Source: Progne subis subis
Lineage: Eukaryota; Chordata; Aves; Passeriformes; Hirundinidae
Reading direction: 5' to 3'
Length of the DNA: 64,000 bases
Assembly (NCBI GenBank): GCA_022316685.1
Contig: JAKJHU010000844.1
Span: 1-64,000, forward strand
Numbering within the stretch: the stretch's first letter is position 1; each line of letters opens with the position of its first letter. A program made the position numbers and the translations under genes. The notes under the pieces were generated by a model. That model did no database searches and was not told the DNA's origin. It saw only the letters and a program-made list of their open reading frames with translations. Of the stretch, positions 53,831 to 64,000 are shown in pieces.

Positions 53831-54645
53831 GTAGCTGTCTCACTTGTCTTTTGTTCCTCGGGGGAGGTAGCTCTATTATGCCAGCTACCCTCTCTGGGTC
53901 TAATTTCTTTTTCCCCTTTGTAATCTAATGTCCTAAGTACTTCACCTCAGGCTCTGTGAATTGGAGTTTTGACTTGGATACCTTGAGTTCCTTTTCTCTT
54001 AAGAAGTTTAACAATGATATAGTGCAATTTCTGACCTCTTTCTCTTTTGGTCCAGCAATTAATAGATCATCTACATATTGCAGGATGTTTGTTCTTTCCC
54101 TAGGGGAAAACTTACTTAATAGTTGTTCTAAGGCTTGCCTAAACAAATTAGGGGAGTCTACGAATCCTTGGGGCAGAGAAGCCCATCTTAGCTGTTGTTT
54201 CCTATTAGTGTCTGGGTCCTCCCATTGGAAAGCAAAATAATCTCGGCTCCCTTCTGCTAATGGGCATGTCCAGAAGGCATCTTTTAGATCTATTACGCTG
54301 TACTATACATCCTCTGGGGAGACCCAGTTCAAAAGAGTGTATGGGTTTGCTACTACGGGGAACCGGGTTTTTGTTCTCTCATTAATTGCCCTTAGGTCTT
54401 GCACTAACTGATAACTTCCATCCGTTTTTCTTATTGCTAAAATAGGAGTGTTGTGTCTAGACATACATGGTTCTAAAATTCCCTTTTTTATTAGATCATC
54501 TACTATAGGTTTTAGTCCCTGCCTCCCTTCTAGGGAAATAGGGTATTGTTTTACCTTTATGGGGTCCTCAGGTTTCTCAATTTCAATTGAAATTGGTTCC
54601 ATGTCTAGTTTCCCTGCTTCCCTTCCCGTATGCTATACTTCCTGA
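53831..54645 (-). pseudogene. Family A reverse transcriptase (A3)
   Basis: Fingers 54303-54602 (IKVKQYPISLEGRQGLKPI, CMSRHNTPILAIRKTD, QDLRAINERT). A short stop region near 54300, then the palm with LKDAFWTCPL, SRDYFAFQWED and LPQGFVDSPNLF. The 53925-54146 frame carries ILQYVDDLLIAG with intact YVDD. Only a few breaks. Confidence 0.87.
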
Positions 54646-55044
54646 TTAATTTTTTTTCTCATCTTTTGCGGTCAACTTATATAAGCTGACTATTAATTTG
54701 GAGTCTCTGACTATTAAACTAATGCTTAATGCAACCATTAGATCCCGGCCTAATAAATAATAATCTGCTTCCTCAACTAATAACATGTCCCTTAAACAAA
54801 TTTTATTCTCAGATTTTATTTCTACATTTTTTAGTACGGGAACCTTAAAAGGTTCCCCCTTTGCCCCTATAACCATTATAGAATCTTTGCTGATTTGGCA
54901 CTCTGGGGGCAATTGTTTAAATGTACTTTTCTCGGCCCCAGAATCTACTAGGAAATCTATCTCCTTTCCTTCGGGTCTTATTTTAAGTTTTATTACGGGC
55001 TCTTTAGATGTTATGGACTCTAAAATAAAAAGCCCTTGACGCCC
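54646..55044 (-). pseudogene. Family A protease (A3)
   Basis: From the UAG leftward: IKLKIRPEGKEIDFLVDSGA (D-S-G triad), a frame interruption near 54912, MVIGAKGEPFKVPV, and YLLGRDLMVALS. Same motif set as A2. Confidence 0.87.
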
Positions 55045-55047
55045 CTA
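55045..55047 (-). promoter_or_regulatory. A3 gag/pro in-frame UAG
   Basis: GAT TAG GGG after nucleocapsid (FQED), at the position conserved with A2. Confidence 0.75.
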
Positions 55048-56767
55048 ATCTTCTTGGAATATTTTCTCATCCCTTATTCTTTTCTTACAGTCCTTCTTTA
55101 GGTGGCCTTTCTTCTTACAATAGAAGCATTCGGGTCCCTCGTTCTGATTACTATGGGTCCTTTTTGGAGGAAGGACTGGCTTTTTTGGAGGGGCCCTTTT
55201 TAGTGTTCTCCCCGAATCTTGGGGACGTTCCTGCTTCTGGGCTTCCTTTACAGCTTCCACTAATACCTTCACCTGCATTTTCTGTTTTTCCTCATCCCTC
55301 CTCATATATACCTTTTGAGCTTCCCTCAGTAGCTCCTGTAACCCCTTCTCTTGCCAATTTTCGATTTTTCCTAATTTCCTCCATATGTCTTCCCATGACT
55401 TTGCTACAAATTGGGTTTTTAATAAAACTTCTCCCACGGGAGAATCAGGATCAGTTCCGGAATACACTTGCAGGCTTTTTCTTAATCTCTCTAACCATTC
55501 AGTAGGGATTTCCTCCTTCCCTTGGCATTCCCCGAATACCTTGCTTAGGTTCTGTCCCCTGGGTACCACCTCCCTGATGCTTTGAATTATTATATTCTTC
55601 ATGTCAATCATACTTCTTCTACCTTCCTCTGTTTGAGCATTCCACCGGGGATCCTGGCTTGGCCATTTTTGATCCCCGGGGGTGCTTTGGGGGTTCCTGC
55701 GTTCTCATTCCCTCATCCTGGCTTGCCTTATCATTTCCCTTTCTTCTGTATTAAATAATGACCTCAAAATTGCAGTAAGGGCCTCATATGAGTATATGCT
55801 AGTTCCTAGAAATTCATCTAATCTTTCTGATACCCTCAACAGATCATCCATAAGCTTTCCCATTTCCTTTTTAAAGGCTCTCACATCATTAGTATTGATC
55901 CGTACGTTTACGTATCCGATGATTCTTGGGGCCGTGGGCACCTCCCTCAGGGGGAAGAGGTTACCTCTTTCTCTTTCATTTTCACTTTTCACTTCATTCA
56001 ACTTTTTTAACTGTCTTCTAGTTCTCCTAGTGGGTGGAGTGTTCTGCGGGGCCGGGACAGCAGGGTTGAGAAACGGGGCCAAATCTAATTCAGGTGGTGG
56101 GAAATCAAGAAGCGGGGTCTGGGGTTTGGAAAGTGGTGTGCCCTGCCAGGATGACTGAGGAGCTGGCGTGGGTTCTAGCGGGGGAGGGAGCCCTGATGGC
56201 GGGGGCATAGCAACCGCCTGTGAGAGCTGTAGCTCCGGTGGCGGAGCTGATGCCATCAGCGGAGGGGAGGGGGCCCCTTGCCCAGGGGGAAGCCCAGACC
56301 CTGGGAGGTTCTGAGGGATTCCCGGGTTTGGTGGGGGTGAAGGCAAGAGGTATAGTGGAGGGAGATTATCTAAAGGTTCCCATTTATCGCTTGAGGTTCC
56401 TGCGGGACTTTTAAGTTTCACCGGTAAAAGTTTGGTATCGGTTCTTTCCCAAACTCAAGCATACTCATATTCTTCTTTGTTCTTCCCCCTCCTCACGTAA
56501 TTCACTAAAAGCAGTACAGATCTACCCCTCAAATATCCCGAAGACGGGCTACGTTACATGGTCTCGTACTTTAACCTCCCCCCACACCTCTATGCAATGA
56601 TATATTATTTGTTCTTTAGACATTTTCTTCCGTACAGGACATTCCTCCCAATGTTCTAACATTCATCCTAAAGGACTTTCAAGTGGGATTTCGGGAGTAT
56701 CCTTAGCGGTTCCCTTCTTGGATTTCCCTGTGACCTTCTCCTGGGGTTTACTTTTCTTTTGTCCCAT
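55048..56767 (-). pseudogene. Family A gag (A3)
   Basis: ATG 56767 with MGQKKSKPQE; the matrix helix LEHWEECPVRKKMSKEQ follows a TGA at a Trp codon. The proline-rich linker and capsid start are open in 55705-56421 (VPTAPRIIGYVNV, LGTSIYSYEAL, FNTEEREMIRQA). The rest of capsid and nucleocapsid is open in 55048-55611 (SKVFGECQGKEEIPTEWLER, then one zinc knuckle C-FY-C-KKKG-H-LKKD-C). Breaks near 55640 and 56440 separate the three parts. This is the best family A gag in the window. Confidence 0.9.
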
Positions 56768-57417
56768 GATATAGAGTCACCAGTTACTGGCCCTTAAGGG
56801 TGATCGATCCCTCTCGGGGTTTTTTTCTCTGGTGATTTTTGAGCTCTCTTTCTCCTGTTCTCGCTCTCCTGGACCCTTTCTTGGTCCTAGGCTGAAAGGT
56901 TTACCAGTCCCCGGAACTCTTGAGGACGTACTCTTCCCTTCCAGCCTTCCTGTGACCGACCCCCAAAACTACCCGAGTTTTTGGGCTTTACGTGTGAGGT
57001 GCGTTTTACTCCCGAAACTTTCGCTTCCCCTGCGACTGACCACACCCCTCGTGGGGAAGTGGAACTGCGGTCTTGGGGTCCCCACTCACTTCGTGATAAA
57101 ATCACGTCTCGCTCACACGCTCGGTCACCCTCACTCAACCACGCAATACTTACGATCCTTTTCCTGCGTGGATTCTTCGTGCACGTAGATTTTTACGAGT
57201 TGTGTCTTTGCTGCGGCTTTGGAGGCCCTGTACCCCAGACCTCCCTGAGTTCTCTGAGAGCTCTGATCTCGTCTAAACCCCTTTTAAGTGTGGCTTTTGC
57301 TTAAGTTTGTCGTGTGGTTTGATCGGTTCCATAAGGTCTCCCGGCTCTGCCAGGCTGCTGAATTCAGCAGGGCACCTCCTGGCCAGAGACAGGGGTCCGA
57401 GGGTCCCACTATCAGAC
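56768..57417 (-). other. A3 leader
   Basis: Untranslated leader between gag and the primer site, colinear with A1 and A2. No ORF is supported. Confidence 0.7.
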
Positions 57418-57436
57418 CATCACGTCAGGGTCACCA
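57418..57436 (-). promoter_or_regulatory. A3 primer binding site, tRNA-Trp
   Basis: Minus-strand TGGTGACCCTGACGTGATG differs from the tRNA-Trp complement at one position within 18. Confidence 0.9.
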
Positions 57437-57439
57437 ACT

Positions 57440-58082
57440 TGTAATAAACTTGATAAGCAAAATTCAGTGAATCAAAATTTAGAATTTTATTTTGAGACTC
57501 ATAGTCTCTGGTAGCCACAATTAAAAGGGACAGCGTCGAATCTCGGGATTTTGGCACTGGGTGAACACGGTAACCGACTCTGCCTAGCCTGTTACCCCGC
57601 TCAGTTCACAAACTGGGTCCCATACTGCAGATTTTTATACAGTCTTTCGCAGAGAGCTGACTGAGACCATGAGACCCGTGCCTCGCGGTAGCTTCATTAG
57701 ATATTCATGTCCGTGTTCAGGGTCCATTGAATAGTTCCTCAAAAGCAGAACAATGTCATGATTGCTGTGTCTGGAGAAGTTTTAGAAATGGTAACATCAG
57801 GCTGGAACAGATAAGATAGCGATCTGAAACAATCAGATCATCAGGGCACCCATCTCCCTTTTCCTTTCCTTTGTGCTGTCTTTACAACGATTCCCGGCAG
57901 AAATTCCCCGTGCCCCTCTGTGCAGCTTTCGTCTCAGTTAACCCTGTACACACCTTTTAGTTTACTGATCTTAAACTCAATTTAAAGAAGATTAATGCTA
58001 TATGATACATTATTACATTCTGCTGCGAACGAATTACATATTTTATTGCTTAACACTAATTAACTTTAGGACATATATCACA
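57440..58082 (-). repeat. A3 5' LTR
   Basis: A 643-bp partner of 47453-48100. The 4-bp and 3-bp indels near 57500 and 57835 distinguish the two. Confidence 0.93.
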
Positions 58083-58087
58083 GTTAT

Positions 58088-59834
58088 GATCAGAGTAAAT
58101 TAAGAATGTGTATGATGAACAGAAAACCTATTGAGTAGGGAATAATGTAAAACTTAATACAGCTTCCCTAAACAGCGGGTCCATCATATTAGATCTGCTA
58201 AATGAAAATGATAAAAGAGTTTGCTTGAAGCTAGAAGGAACTTCCTACTTCTCCAAAAAGGAGGAGGGGATAGACCCAGAAAACAAAATACAGAAAGTGG
58301 CCCAGGAATTAAAAAGACAGGAGTCAGAAGCAAAAAGAAAGAGAATAGAAGAAGAGAGAATAAGGTCACTCAGCGAACAATATGAGCAATTAGAAAGGCA
58401 ATATAATGATTGGGGTTTGCCGGCCTCTAGTAAAAATCTTTTTATAAAACTGATGCAGGAAATTGCCACTGAATTAGGACTGTCAAACTGTTAGATTTGC
58501 AGGGGACTGAAATCAGCTGAAAAATAGCCCTGGAAAGGTGAGAGTTTAGCTCCAGAACAATTTCTAAAATGGGACAATCAAATGATAAAAACTATGTCAC
58601 GGCCTGAAGGGTGGATCTTAGACCAAAGAATAATAGAGACAATGTGCATTAGTAGAGAAGGGAATAAGTATACCAAGATAGTAAGTTATACCCCTTGCCT
58701 ATCCACTCTGGCTGTCAATTCTAATAATAAAACTAAGGTCTGGCAACCTGAGCCACCTGCAGGATATTGGAGTAGAAGGAAAGAAAAAGAATGTGATTAG
58801 ATTAATGAAATTGAGTTATGCTGGAATAAACTTGCTGGAGTCAACCCCTACCAATCATTAGGGAAGTTAAAAGATTTTTGGGAAATGCCTAAAAAGCACA
58901 GAAATTAAGTGGAAAGCCCCAAGTAGAATCTATTGGATATGTGGGAAAAAGGCCTATAGCGAGCTACCCCGCAGATGGAAGGGATCTTGCACCTTAGGGA
59001 TGATCAGATCTTCCTTTTTCACACTACCCCGATCAGAAAGCAAGCTACAAGGTGCCCCGCTATATGAAACTCTAAACAGACAGAAAAAAGAATTAAAAAG
59101 AGAACTCCCGAATACAGGAAGAAACCAGAAATAGGGAAGCGAGGAATGGCCTGCTGAACGAATAATAGAATATTATGGTCCTGCAACTTAGGCCCAGGAT
59201 GGAAGTTGGGGTTACAGAACCCCAGTCTATTTACTGAATAGGTTAATCAGATTGCAGGCCGTGGTAGAAATAGTCTCAAATCACACTTCAGTTGCATAAG
59301 AGCTATAAGCCCAGCAGCACTCATAAATGAGGGCTTTCGTTTATCAGAATAAGATTGCTTTAGACTATTTGTTAGCAGAGGAAAGAGGGGTCTGCGGGAA
59401 ATTCAACGAATCAGAATGTTGCATAGAGATAAATGACTACAGAGAGACCATCAGAGGCCTAGCAGCTAAAATAAAAAAGTAGTACATGTACCAGTTCAAA
59501 AATAGAATTTGATCCTCCAAGCCTCCTGGTGGGACCAATTGTTTAGGACTGGGGCTTGGTAGAAGAAAGTGGGGTTCTTCATTTTATGTTCAGTGGCAGG
59601 AGTCATCTTTTTACCATGCCTGATACCGTCTTTCGTTCGACTCATACATACGGTAGTACAAGGTATGCAAATTACAGCATTACCCACAGATCCCGAATTA
59701 GCCTCAGGGGGCTTTGGCAAGAACAGTAAAATATCAAAAATCATGAAATTAAATGAGGAAAGAAGCAGGGCAGCAGAAGTTCTGGCAAAATTCGAGGCCC
59801 GAGTACAGGAAGAAGAGGAGTGTAGGAAATATTA
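58088..59834 (+). pseudogene. Family A env, second part (A2)
   Basis: Continues the A2 env. Stops near 58132 (TGA at the YWV Trp codon) precede an open stretch 58225-58494 with the coiled-coil heptads (KIQKVAQELKRQE, LSEQYEQLERQ). CWIC has TAG for Trp (58492-58494). SU continues to 58800 (TAG at a Trp position). The transmembrane subunit shows C-GKFNESE-CC near 59391-59420, a shifted anchor (VGFFILCSVAGVIFLPCLIP) in 59569-59835 and a charged tail. Confidence 0.88.
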
Positions 59835-59999
59835 GGATGAACCAGAAGAAGAGTAGGATGACTATAAAGATGATGTTTAATGTAAAAAAGGTTTTTTGGT
59901 GTTTAGTAAAATTCTTGTTAAGAGGCTTTTTTTTGTCAAAGAAAAAAAAGGCAATAACAGGAACACGAATTAAATGTGTTTATACAGAAGGGGAGGGAT

Positions 60000-61325
60000 T
60001 GTGATACGTGACCTAAAGTTAATTCGTGTTCGGTTTTGTGATATGTAATATAAAGTTAATTCGCGTTCAGTCTGAATTAAGCTCTGTAAAATATGAAGTG
60101 TATTTGGGGTTGTCCTGGTTTGGAGACAAATTTGGGGGAAAACCCCTGTATAGGATCCCTCTGGGAAGCAAACTTAAGTGGCCCCTCCCTCCAACCAGTC
60201 CGGAAAAAAACCTTTGTGGAGAAAAGTGGAAAAAACTATTTTACTAAACAAATAAAATGCATACAAGTATAAAGAGTGAATAATATGAAACAATAAAACC
60301 TCTCGTTCTGGAGTGAGATGGCAAATTGAGAAAGTCCTTGCCGTGGGTGGAGCTCAGCTCTCTCTCAGTCTCTCCTCAGTCCCAGTCCCTCCGGCGCTGC
60401 TGGAAAATGCCGAGCTCCAGGCCCCGGTGGGCCGCAGGTGCAGCCCCCAGTGCTCCCCTGGGTTTTCAGTCCAGAGCAGGTTTAAACAGTTCCAAGAAAA
60501 AATAAAGGAAAAAAAACAGTCCAGGGAACTTCTCTGCCTTAGCTAGCTGAAACTAACTAAAAGCAAAAAGATCTCTGTCCTGCAGTCTCTCCAAGCCTCC
60601 GCCGAACACTCCGTTCGGAGAAGAATGTGGAGGAGTCAGGCAGTTTTCTCAAAACAAACTCCGCGCTTCTCCTTGCTCTTAGAACCAATCTTAAAGGCAC
60701 AGGACTCAATATACAGAGTTCAAACAGAACAGACGATTGGGGATACAAGCATCATAAAGTTACCCTAGGACATGGGTTAAAACTTGAACTGTGAGAGAGG
60801 GACACAAGGGTTGAGAGACAGGGAGGGTCTCTGCCGGGAGAAGCCTCAGGACAACCGTTTACTCAGTGAATAGAAAAGATGATGAGATAAACTATGTCTC
60901 CCCTGGAGATGGACCTGCTAACGACCCAGCGATAAATGCCAGATGGATATCTTATCTGTTCCGGCCCAGTTTACCATTTCTAAACACCACTCTGGAGCAA
61001 GTAATCACGACATTGTTTTACCTCAAGAACCTATTCAACCGACCGGAGACATAGACATGAATACCTGATGAAGCAACAGGAGGACTGGAAGCACTACGGT
61101 CGCTCTCCACTCTCAGCAGAGAACTGTATAAAAACCAGCGGCTCAGGACACACTTCGTGAACAGGGCAGATTCAGAGCAATAGGGTCCGTTTCTGTGTTC
61201 ACCCAGCACCGAAACCCGGGGTTCGACGCTGTTCCTTTTAATTGTGGCTGTTAGAGACTGAATTTAAGTCTCGAAATAAAATTCTATATTTTGATTTACG
61301 AAATTGGGCTCGATCATTTATTACA
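60000..61325 (+). repeat. A2 3' LTR, split by Y2
   Basis: Begins TGTGATACGTG after the purine tract, keeps the 5'-terminal duplication, is interrupted at 60110 by Y2 and resumes at 60778. About 16 substitutions against the 5' LTR. Confidence 0.93.
60111..60772. mobile_element. Solo LTR Y2
   Basis: 662 bp, TGTCCTGGTTTGG...CCTAGGACA, flanked by GGGGT (60106-60110) and TGGGT (60773-60777). Nearly identical to Y1 in the opposite orientation. Confidence 0.88.
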
Positions 61326-61670
61326 GTCCAGATCGAGAGGAGGTGTGTTTTCTGGTAGATACAGGGGCCTCTCGATCCACTTTAAATTTTATACCTGGGG
61401 GGGGAATTATCAAAAAGATCATTAGTCATTCAAGGAGTGAGTGGAAAGGATGAGCGAGTGTATTTTATTCAACCGCTATTAATAGATGTGGGGGACAGGT
61501 TTGAAATACACGAATTCCTGTTTGTTCCTAATTGTGATTGTAATTTACTGGGAAGGGATTTAATGGCTAAAGTGGGAATGCAAATTTGTATTGGAAAAAG
61601 TGTCACAGAGTCCAACACTGTGATATCTTTGTATAAAATGTCTGAGAAGGCTTAGGCTGAAATAAATCCG
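61326..61670 (+). pseudogene. Family C protease (continuation after A2)
   Basis: Reads EEVCFLVDTGASRSTLNF near 61343-61395, with an intact D-T-G, then a one-base shift in a G-run near 61400. SGKDERVYFIQPLL and CNLLGRDLMAKVG follow in 61437-61655. It is split from the family C gag by the A2 insertion. Confidence 0.87.
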
Positions 61671-62100
61671 GAAGTGTGGGCAGCCCCAGGAAAATACGGA
61701 AAACTAGACATAGAGCCTCTCCAAATTACTTTGAAACAACCAGGACAAGTGGTGTCTAAAAAGCAATACCCTCTTTCAAGGGGAGGGAAAGAAGGGGTTA
61801 CAGCCTGTCATTGAGTCCCTGTTAAAAGCAGGTCTTTTGGAGCCCTGTATGTCTCCCTATAACACCCCTACCCTGCCAGTTAAGAAACCAGATAGAACCT
61901 ACAGAATGGTGCAGGGTTTAAGAATAATAAATGAAATTGTCAAAGCAAGGCATCCCACAGTTCCAGATCCCTATACAATCCTGAATCAGATCCCTTCTTC
62001 ACACCAGTATTATTCAGTACTGGACTTAAAAGATGCTTTCTAAGGGTGTCCGATTACAGAAGATAGTAAACAGTATTTTGCCTTTGAGTAAAAACAAGAG
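61671..62100 (+). pseudogene. Family C reverse transcriptase, truncated
   Basis: Fingers and palm start: LEPCMSPYNTPTLPVKKPD, QGLRIINEIVKARHP, SVLDLKDAF (first catalytic Asp), then a TAA (62041-62043) and QYFAFE. The rest of RT, including the catalytic loop, is deleted; an A-run at 62100-62111 marks the join to RNase H. Confidence 0.85.
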
Positions 62101-62111
62101 GAAAAAAAAAA

Positions 62112-62510
62112 GTGTTTATTGATGGGTCTTCAAGGGTGATAAAAGGGAAACGATTTACAAGATACTCTATCGTGAATAAAAAGCAATTAAATGAAGGGGG
62201 GAGGTTACCGCCCACCTGGTCAGCTCAGACAGCAGAGCAGTATGCGCTTGTGAGAGCCTGTGAATTATACTGGGACAAGACAGTGAATGTTTTTACTAAC
62301 TCTAAATATGCATATGGGGTGATACATGCATTTGGGAAACTATGGGAAGAAAGAGGTTTATTAACCCGCAGGGGAAAGAAGTTAGTTCATGAGAACTTAA
62401 TCTCTGGCCTATTAGAGGTGGTGAACTTAACCAACAAGGATAGCAATAATGCACGTTATGGGACAACAGGCAGAGTGCTCAGAGGAGGCAATAGGAAACC
62501 GACTGGCTGA
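62112..62510 (+). pseudogene. Family C RNase H
   Basis: 132 open codons: FIDGSSRVIKGKRF (Asp), WSAQTAEQYALVRA (Glu), VNVFTNSKYAYGV (Asp changed to Asn), GKLWEERGLLTRRGK. The frame shifts near 62455, before the last acidic site. Confidence 0.85.
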
Positions 62511-63135
62511 TGAAGAAGCTTGAAAAGCTGCATTGTCGCCAGAAATCTCCAAGATCCTCCCCGTGCTCCCAGTAACTACATCACTGCCAGAAAAATTGTC
62601 TTTTCCACCAGAGGAACTTGAGATAATTAAAAAGAGTGGGGCAGAAGAAAAAGAGGGATAATTAGTTTACAAAGGATAATAAGCAGTAGATACCAAAAGC
62701 TCTGGCCTTACAGTTATTAAAACAACTCCATGAAGGGAGCCATTGGGGCTCTTGAGGACTGGCAGAAGCTTTCCTCAAAATGTATGCTGCGGTGAGTCTT
62801 TTTACTCTAGCAAAGCGAGCTATTGAAGGTTGTTTGATTTGTGCTAAAACCAATAACAGAGTTACAAAGAAATTTGCCAGGGGAGGGAGGCCTTGGGCTA
62901 TACGTCCCTTCCAGAGATGCCAGGTGGATTTTATGAAATGCCACGAGCGGCAAGGTTTAAATACCTTCTGGTAGTAGTATGTCAGTTAACAGGGTGGCCA
63001 GAGGCATTTCCTGCCATTTCAGCAACTACAGGATCAGTTATTAAAGTATTTTTGGAACAAATAATTCCAAGATATGGGATTGTAGAAGCTCGCCACAGGT
63101 GGTGTAGAGGACAACGTGAAAGTGAAAATTAGGTT
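62511..63135 (+). pseudogene. Family C integrase, truncated
   Basis: N-terminal zinc-finger residues near 62725-62850 (GCLICAKTNN), core start RCQVDFMKCHERQG (first Asp), and KYLLVVVCQLTGWPEAFPAI in the next frame, then IIPRYGIVEA. The second Asp, Glu and C-terminus are deleted; sequence passes into env within about 60 bp. Confidence 0.85.
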
Positions 63136-63149
63136 AGGAGATTAGATTA

Positions 63150-64000
63150 CACCATTAGAATGTTTCTCTTAATAATCTTACCTTTATATTGCCAGTTAAG
63201 GCCAAAAGTAGAAAATACGAGAAGTAGCAAAAACCTTTAACCTTAGCAATTGTTGGGTCTGCAGAGGGTCAAGGGGACCTAAAGACTGGCCATAGGTGGC
63301 CAGCCCAGTCGAACCCAAATAATGGGTTAGAACCCTGAGTGAGGTCCATAATAGAACAGGATTTTAAGATCAAAAAGGAAGTCCATGGCAGCTTCATTCT
63401 TCTAAAAGAGGCATTTATTGTCTAAATAAAACAGGAAGCATATATGTAGGGAAAAGTATTTGTGACTAGACTTTAAGTTTAGATTGTTAGTCCGCCAACT
63501 GCCCTCTTTATGATTGTTCCAGATATCAAGGCAGATGGAATCAAACACATGTTAAGCTCACTAATGGTAGCTGGGTAAGGTGTTCCTTCCATAATTACCA
63601 AAAAGATTTTGAAGGCTGTAAAGCAGTGGGGAAGGATAAGTTGGGTTTTTTTTGACCCTTTATTTTTAAGCTACCCCTGAGATAATTCCACAAGTAGGAC
63701 ACATGTTGTCTGTGACTATCAGTAAAAATGGCAACACCGGAATAGAACTCGGACTCTTTTTAATAGGTTCTAGTCCAGATCCAACAAAACAGATTTGGGA
63801 TGTTACTGCAAGTAGAAACCTTATGTGAGAGCTTAGAAATGCAATATTCCAACATCAGATAGTATTAGATTATTTATTAGCAGAAGAAAGAGAAGTGTGT
63901 GGCAAATTAAATGACTCAAACTGCTGTTTGCAAATGGATGACAATATAAAACTAGTAAAACAAATAACAAAAGGAATAAAAAAAGTTAGCTCATGTGCCA
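63150..64000 (+). pseudogene. Family C env remnant, runs off window
   Basis: Stop-ridden surface subunit followed by transmembrane segments: IELGLFLIGSSPDP near 63740-63780 and, near 63860-63930, LDYLLAEEREVCGKLNDSN followed by CC. This again gives seven residues between Cys and the CC pair, as in family A. The frame is open to the window edge. Confidence 0.8.

Larger units (their letters stand above)
47453..58082 (-). mobile_element. Family A class I provirus, copy A3 (with nested solo LTR)
   Basis: Inserted in the A2 env in opposite orientation. Duplication GTTAT (47448-47452 and 58083-58087). It is the most complete family A copy: gag, pro, RT, RNase H, integrase, accessory ORF and env can all be followed, though all carry stops. 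LTRs of 648 and 643 bp differ at about 20 positions plus four indels. Confidence 0.95.
40134..61325 (+). mobile_element. Family A class I provirus, copy A2 (with nested X2, A3, Y2)
   Basis: Provirus on the plus strand, flanked by GTCCA (40129-40133 and 61326-61330), a 5-bp duplication inside the family C protease. It contains all family A genes in order but with deletions (RNase H to integrase) and three later insertions. Without them it is roughly 8.4 kb. Confidence 0.95.
37634..64000 (+). mobile_element. Family C class I provirus, continues past window
   Basis: Gamma-like provirus with a 487-bp 5' LTR, tRNA-Pro-type primer site and gag. Protease, deleted pol and decayed env follow only after the A2 insertion (40134-61325). 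Inserted in the integrase C-terminus of copy G2. The env transmembrane region is still being read at 64000, so the 3' LTR lies outside the window. Confidence 0.88.

Overview
The window is vertebrate nuclear DNA, almost certainly from a bird. It carries CR1 LINEs with the avian 3' octamer tail and many retroviral-type LTR elements whose primer sites match tRNA-Trp, tRNA-Arg and tRNA-Pro. Three short spliced exons on the minus strand are the only host coding sequence I can recognise. They encode the N-terminus and UBA domain of UBAP2 (first coding exon 27141-27280, then 13306-13383 and 12336-12446). UBAP2 is a Z/W gametologous gene in birds, so the locus is probably on a sex chromosome. The extreme retrovirus load favours W, but the sequence alone does not settle this.

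Left part (1-14422), inside UBAP2 intron 3 and neighbouring introns: a CR1 LINE (1-2661) lies in the gag/pro region of an old class I ERV, called family G here (2662-5755, resuming 11195-11372). That ERV is split by a young env-less class II provirus, K1 (5756-11194), with 6-bp target duplications and near-intact protease and polymerase. Then come two UBAP2 exons, a CR1 3' fragment (13449-13727) and a class II solo LTR (14097-14416).

Middle (14718-28570): a complete, internally deleted provirus of a second class I family, A (copy A1, 14723-22984, minus strand, 5-bp duplications), sits in UBAP2 intron 1. Unique intronic DNA and the first coding exon of UBAP2 follow.

Right part (28571-64000): a Russian-doll stack of ERVs. 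A family-G copy (about 29075-37633) carries solo LTR X1, itself hit by solo LTR Y1, in its leader. Its integrase is interrupted by a family-C provirus with a tRNA-Pro-like primer site (37634 to beyond the window end). Family C is split in its protease by A2 (40134-61325). A2 is split by solo LTR X2 (44402-45922), provirus A3 (47453-58082, opposite strand) and solo LTR Y2 (60111-60772). A3 itself carries a class II solo LTR (50924-51594). Target duplications support most of these joins.

The most unusual signal is in family A: a small cysteine-rich ORF between pol and env. Its ATG overlaps the pol stop as ATGA, it runs into env in another frame, and eight cysteines keep their spacing between A1 and A2. 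Family A also has a strongly predicted coiled coil inside its Env surface subunit, a C-X7-CC motif in its transmembrane subunit, and in-frame UAG codons at the gag/pro junction. Most retroviral genes here are broken by stops, shifts or deletions; many stops look like TGG to TAG/TGA changes.
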